Assembly (NCBI RefSeq): GCF_000003605.2
Contig: NW_003134352.1
Span: 87,545-132,718 of the forward strand
Reading direction: 5' to 3'
Length of the DNA: 45,174 nt
Source: Saccoglossus kowalevskii
Lineage: Eukaryota; Hemichordata; Enteropneusta; Harrimaniidae
The notes beneath the pieces were generated by a model. That model did no database searches, was not told where the DNA came from, and saw only the letters and a list, made by a program, of their open reading frames with translations. The position numbers were made by a program, and so were the translations under genes. This document shows, piece by piece, positions 43,345 through 45,174 of this stretch; the stretch's first letter is position 1; each line of letters starts with the position of its first letter.

Positions 43345-45174
43345 GATGATTAAAACTCCTGAGGATCCTCCCAGAATTGAATAGATGAAAAAATTGCTGA
43401 TTCGTGACAAACTTATTACAAGTCGTTAAAAATTAAAATAATCTGACAAGCAATCATTCAAATTTGAGCGTTGAGAGGAAACATGCCAAATGAATAATTT
43501 AAATGTGCTATTTTGTTTTCATTCAATGGGAAGTGAGGTTAAATTGTAAGGATATATTTGCTTATTCAATTGATTTGAACATTGAAGTCAATTCTTGTAA
43601 TCAATATCATCCTTTTCTCTGAAGTTGAATGCTACAAGTTTTGCCACACCAATTTTATTGCAACATTTTTTAGATCACCAATTTTTTTTTGTTAGTTTTG
43701 ACCCAAATAGCCATAGTTTTCCATTGGCTACTGATTTTAATTGATTCTTCAAAAAAAAAAAAAAACATAAAAAATAGGTTTATTTTTTGAAAGGTTACAA
43801 AAGTGAAATAGCCTTTATTTGAAAGTTGTCTTTAATAGTAAAGTGCTGCTAAAACTGAATTCAAAATATTTATTTCTAAAAAAAATATTTGTCGAAATTC
43901 ATTTATCAATATACTTCCATATCAATCATATTACAAGTATACTTGTAAAAAATAATAAATTAAAAAGCGTATTTTTTGAAGTCTGATTTTTAGCTGTACT
44001 CTCAAGCATTCAGTTGTATGTCCATTTTGTTCAATAAATTATTGTGATATGGTTGCAAGGTTTGCATTTCAATTCACTTTCATTGAACCTTGACAAATAG
44101 TTATACAGTATCCTACGTCATACCTCTCTTAAAAAAAACAAAAAAACATTACGTGTTTTTGTTCCAAACGTAGAAACATTTGTCTGCTAATATCTGTTTT
44201 TTAAGTAATTTGGACTGGTAGAGATGCAAACATTTTGAAAAACCTCAAATCACAGAATGATTATGTAACACAGTGTTGTCATGGCAACAATACTAAAATC
44301 TGTATAGTTTATTCAAAATGCATACAGTAATATTTGCAAATGCTCATTCTCACCAACAAATTTTCCTTGGAGATAAACTATATTTTTAATCACATAAAAA
44401 TTGAATTGAGCCCTATTGATGTTTTTTACTGTCAGTAATGTCCAAAATACACACAAATTTCACACCGTTAGAATCATGTTTCAATTTTTAATGCATGCAT
44501 CATTCAACAGTCTCAATAGAGACTGCCAGATTGAATCACAATAATAATGTCTTGCTGATTTATCTTTAAGAAAACTACATTATCAAAAGCTTTCTTTTCA
44601 AAGTCTTTTTATAAATGAAAACAATCATGTGATATTTTAAGAAATGGAAGATTCAGCTTTTGGGTATTAAGACTTTCTTCCTTAGGTTCTTCTTCTATTA
44701 CAATATTTTTTTCTCTTTTTGCTTATAATGAAGCAGTCAACGAATGCGAAATGTGTTAGTGTGAATGAGCCATCTTTGATAGCTGTTGTATTTTGAGTAA
44801 TTTCTTCTCAATTTTCTATACAAAAACTTGCATGTGGCTGTTATGTTTTGATTTTTTTTTTATTAATATCTAATGATTATGTAATTATAAGGAAGTTGAA
44901 AAGAGAAAAAGAAAGAATTTGATGATGTGGTAAACTCTTTAGACCAAACAGAAAATATGACTTGCTTCTTGTCATTGCACCAATCAGTTGGAAACCTGCA
45001 CCTTTTTTTTTCTGTAATTTTGAGCAAAATATGCCACATATAGAAGAATGGAGAAATAATTGTTTTCTGCTTGTGCACTGAATGCAATAATGGTCGGCCA
45101 TCAACTACATGTACATGTACATTGTGTGTATGGCCTAGAATCTGTGCACTATCCTAGATTTCTAAGACCTCTAC
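43345..45174. other. No gene recognised
   Basis: AT-rich. It holds an X-box match at 44275-44288 and a TACATGTACATGTAC palindromic run at 45104-45118. Two overlapping minus-strand frames of 74-75 codons at 44863-45104 have no recognisable content. Confidence 0.45.
44275..44288. promoter_or_regulatory. X-box (RFX) motif
   Basis: GTTGTCATGGCAAC, identical over 14 bp to the motif at 9412-9425. No candidate exon lies nearby in this window; a gene could start beyond the right edge. Confidence 0.35.

Noticed and set aside
1-45174. CRISPR arrays, operons, rRNA genes, defence or phage modules
   Set aside because: No spaced short repeats, no adjacent long frames and no rRNA-like segments; the sequence is animal-type noncoding DNA.

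Overview
This window is AT-rich (about one third G+C by eye) eukaryotic nuclear DNA, most likely intronic or intergenic sequence from a marine invertebrate animal (deuterostome or lophotrochozoan; I cannot narrow it further). Evidence: no open frame exceeds 135 codons on either strand, there are no operons or bacterial-style ribosome sites, small transposon relics with inverted ends are dense, a tRNA-derived SINE is present, splice-like signals occur, and the palindrome TACATGTA and its relatives recur throughout. No gene could be assigned to a known family, and every exon call here is a hypothesis built from splice signals, reading phase and composition.

Layout. 1-9.3 kb: mostly featureless DNA with a strong recursive-splicing (ratchet) motif at 3009/3010, one copy each of two TTAA-flanked MITE families, and a 116-bp exact duplication at 8807-9065. 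9.4-9.93 kb: two X-box (RFX) motifs, then a candidate first coding exon. 12.7-15.5 kb: a cluster of insertions (two TTAACC MITEs, a retroposon with 15-bp target duplications, two hairpin elements). 20.6-24.5 kb: several degenerate tandem arrays, followed by a candidate internal exon at 24615-24682 and a weak candidate last exon at 27766-27840. 27.3-34.1 kb: repeat-rich, with a MITE split by a 687-bp element, a 410-bp element flanked by a 10-bp duplication, and a 76-bp minisatellite. 35.8-40.7 kb: further MITEs, a candidate small three-exon minus-strand gene, and a 172-bp tandem array that starts within 10 bp of a truncated MITE. 41.8-42 kb: a promoter-like motif cluster. 43.2 kb: a tRNA-derived SINE.

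How it fits together. If the plus-strand exons belong to one gene, it has very small exons in introns of many kilobases, consistent with the ratchet site, and the repeats would be intron content. The best supported content is the mobile-element record: one MITE family (TTAACCTTTTCACC ends) has eight recognisable copies or fragments in 45 kb, a second TTAA family (AGCGGG ends) has five, and a third (ACTGTAAAA ends) has about four. I found no convincing undescribed molecular system. The more unusual items are the nested insertion, the satellite-MITE junction, the retroposon and the ratchet site.
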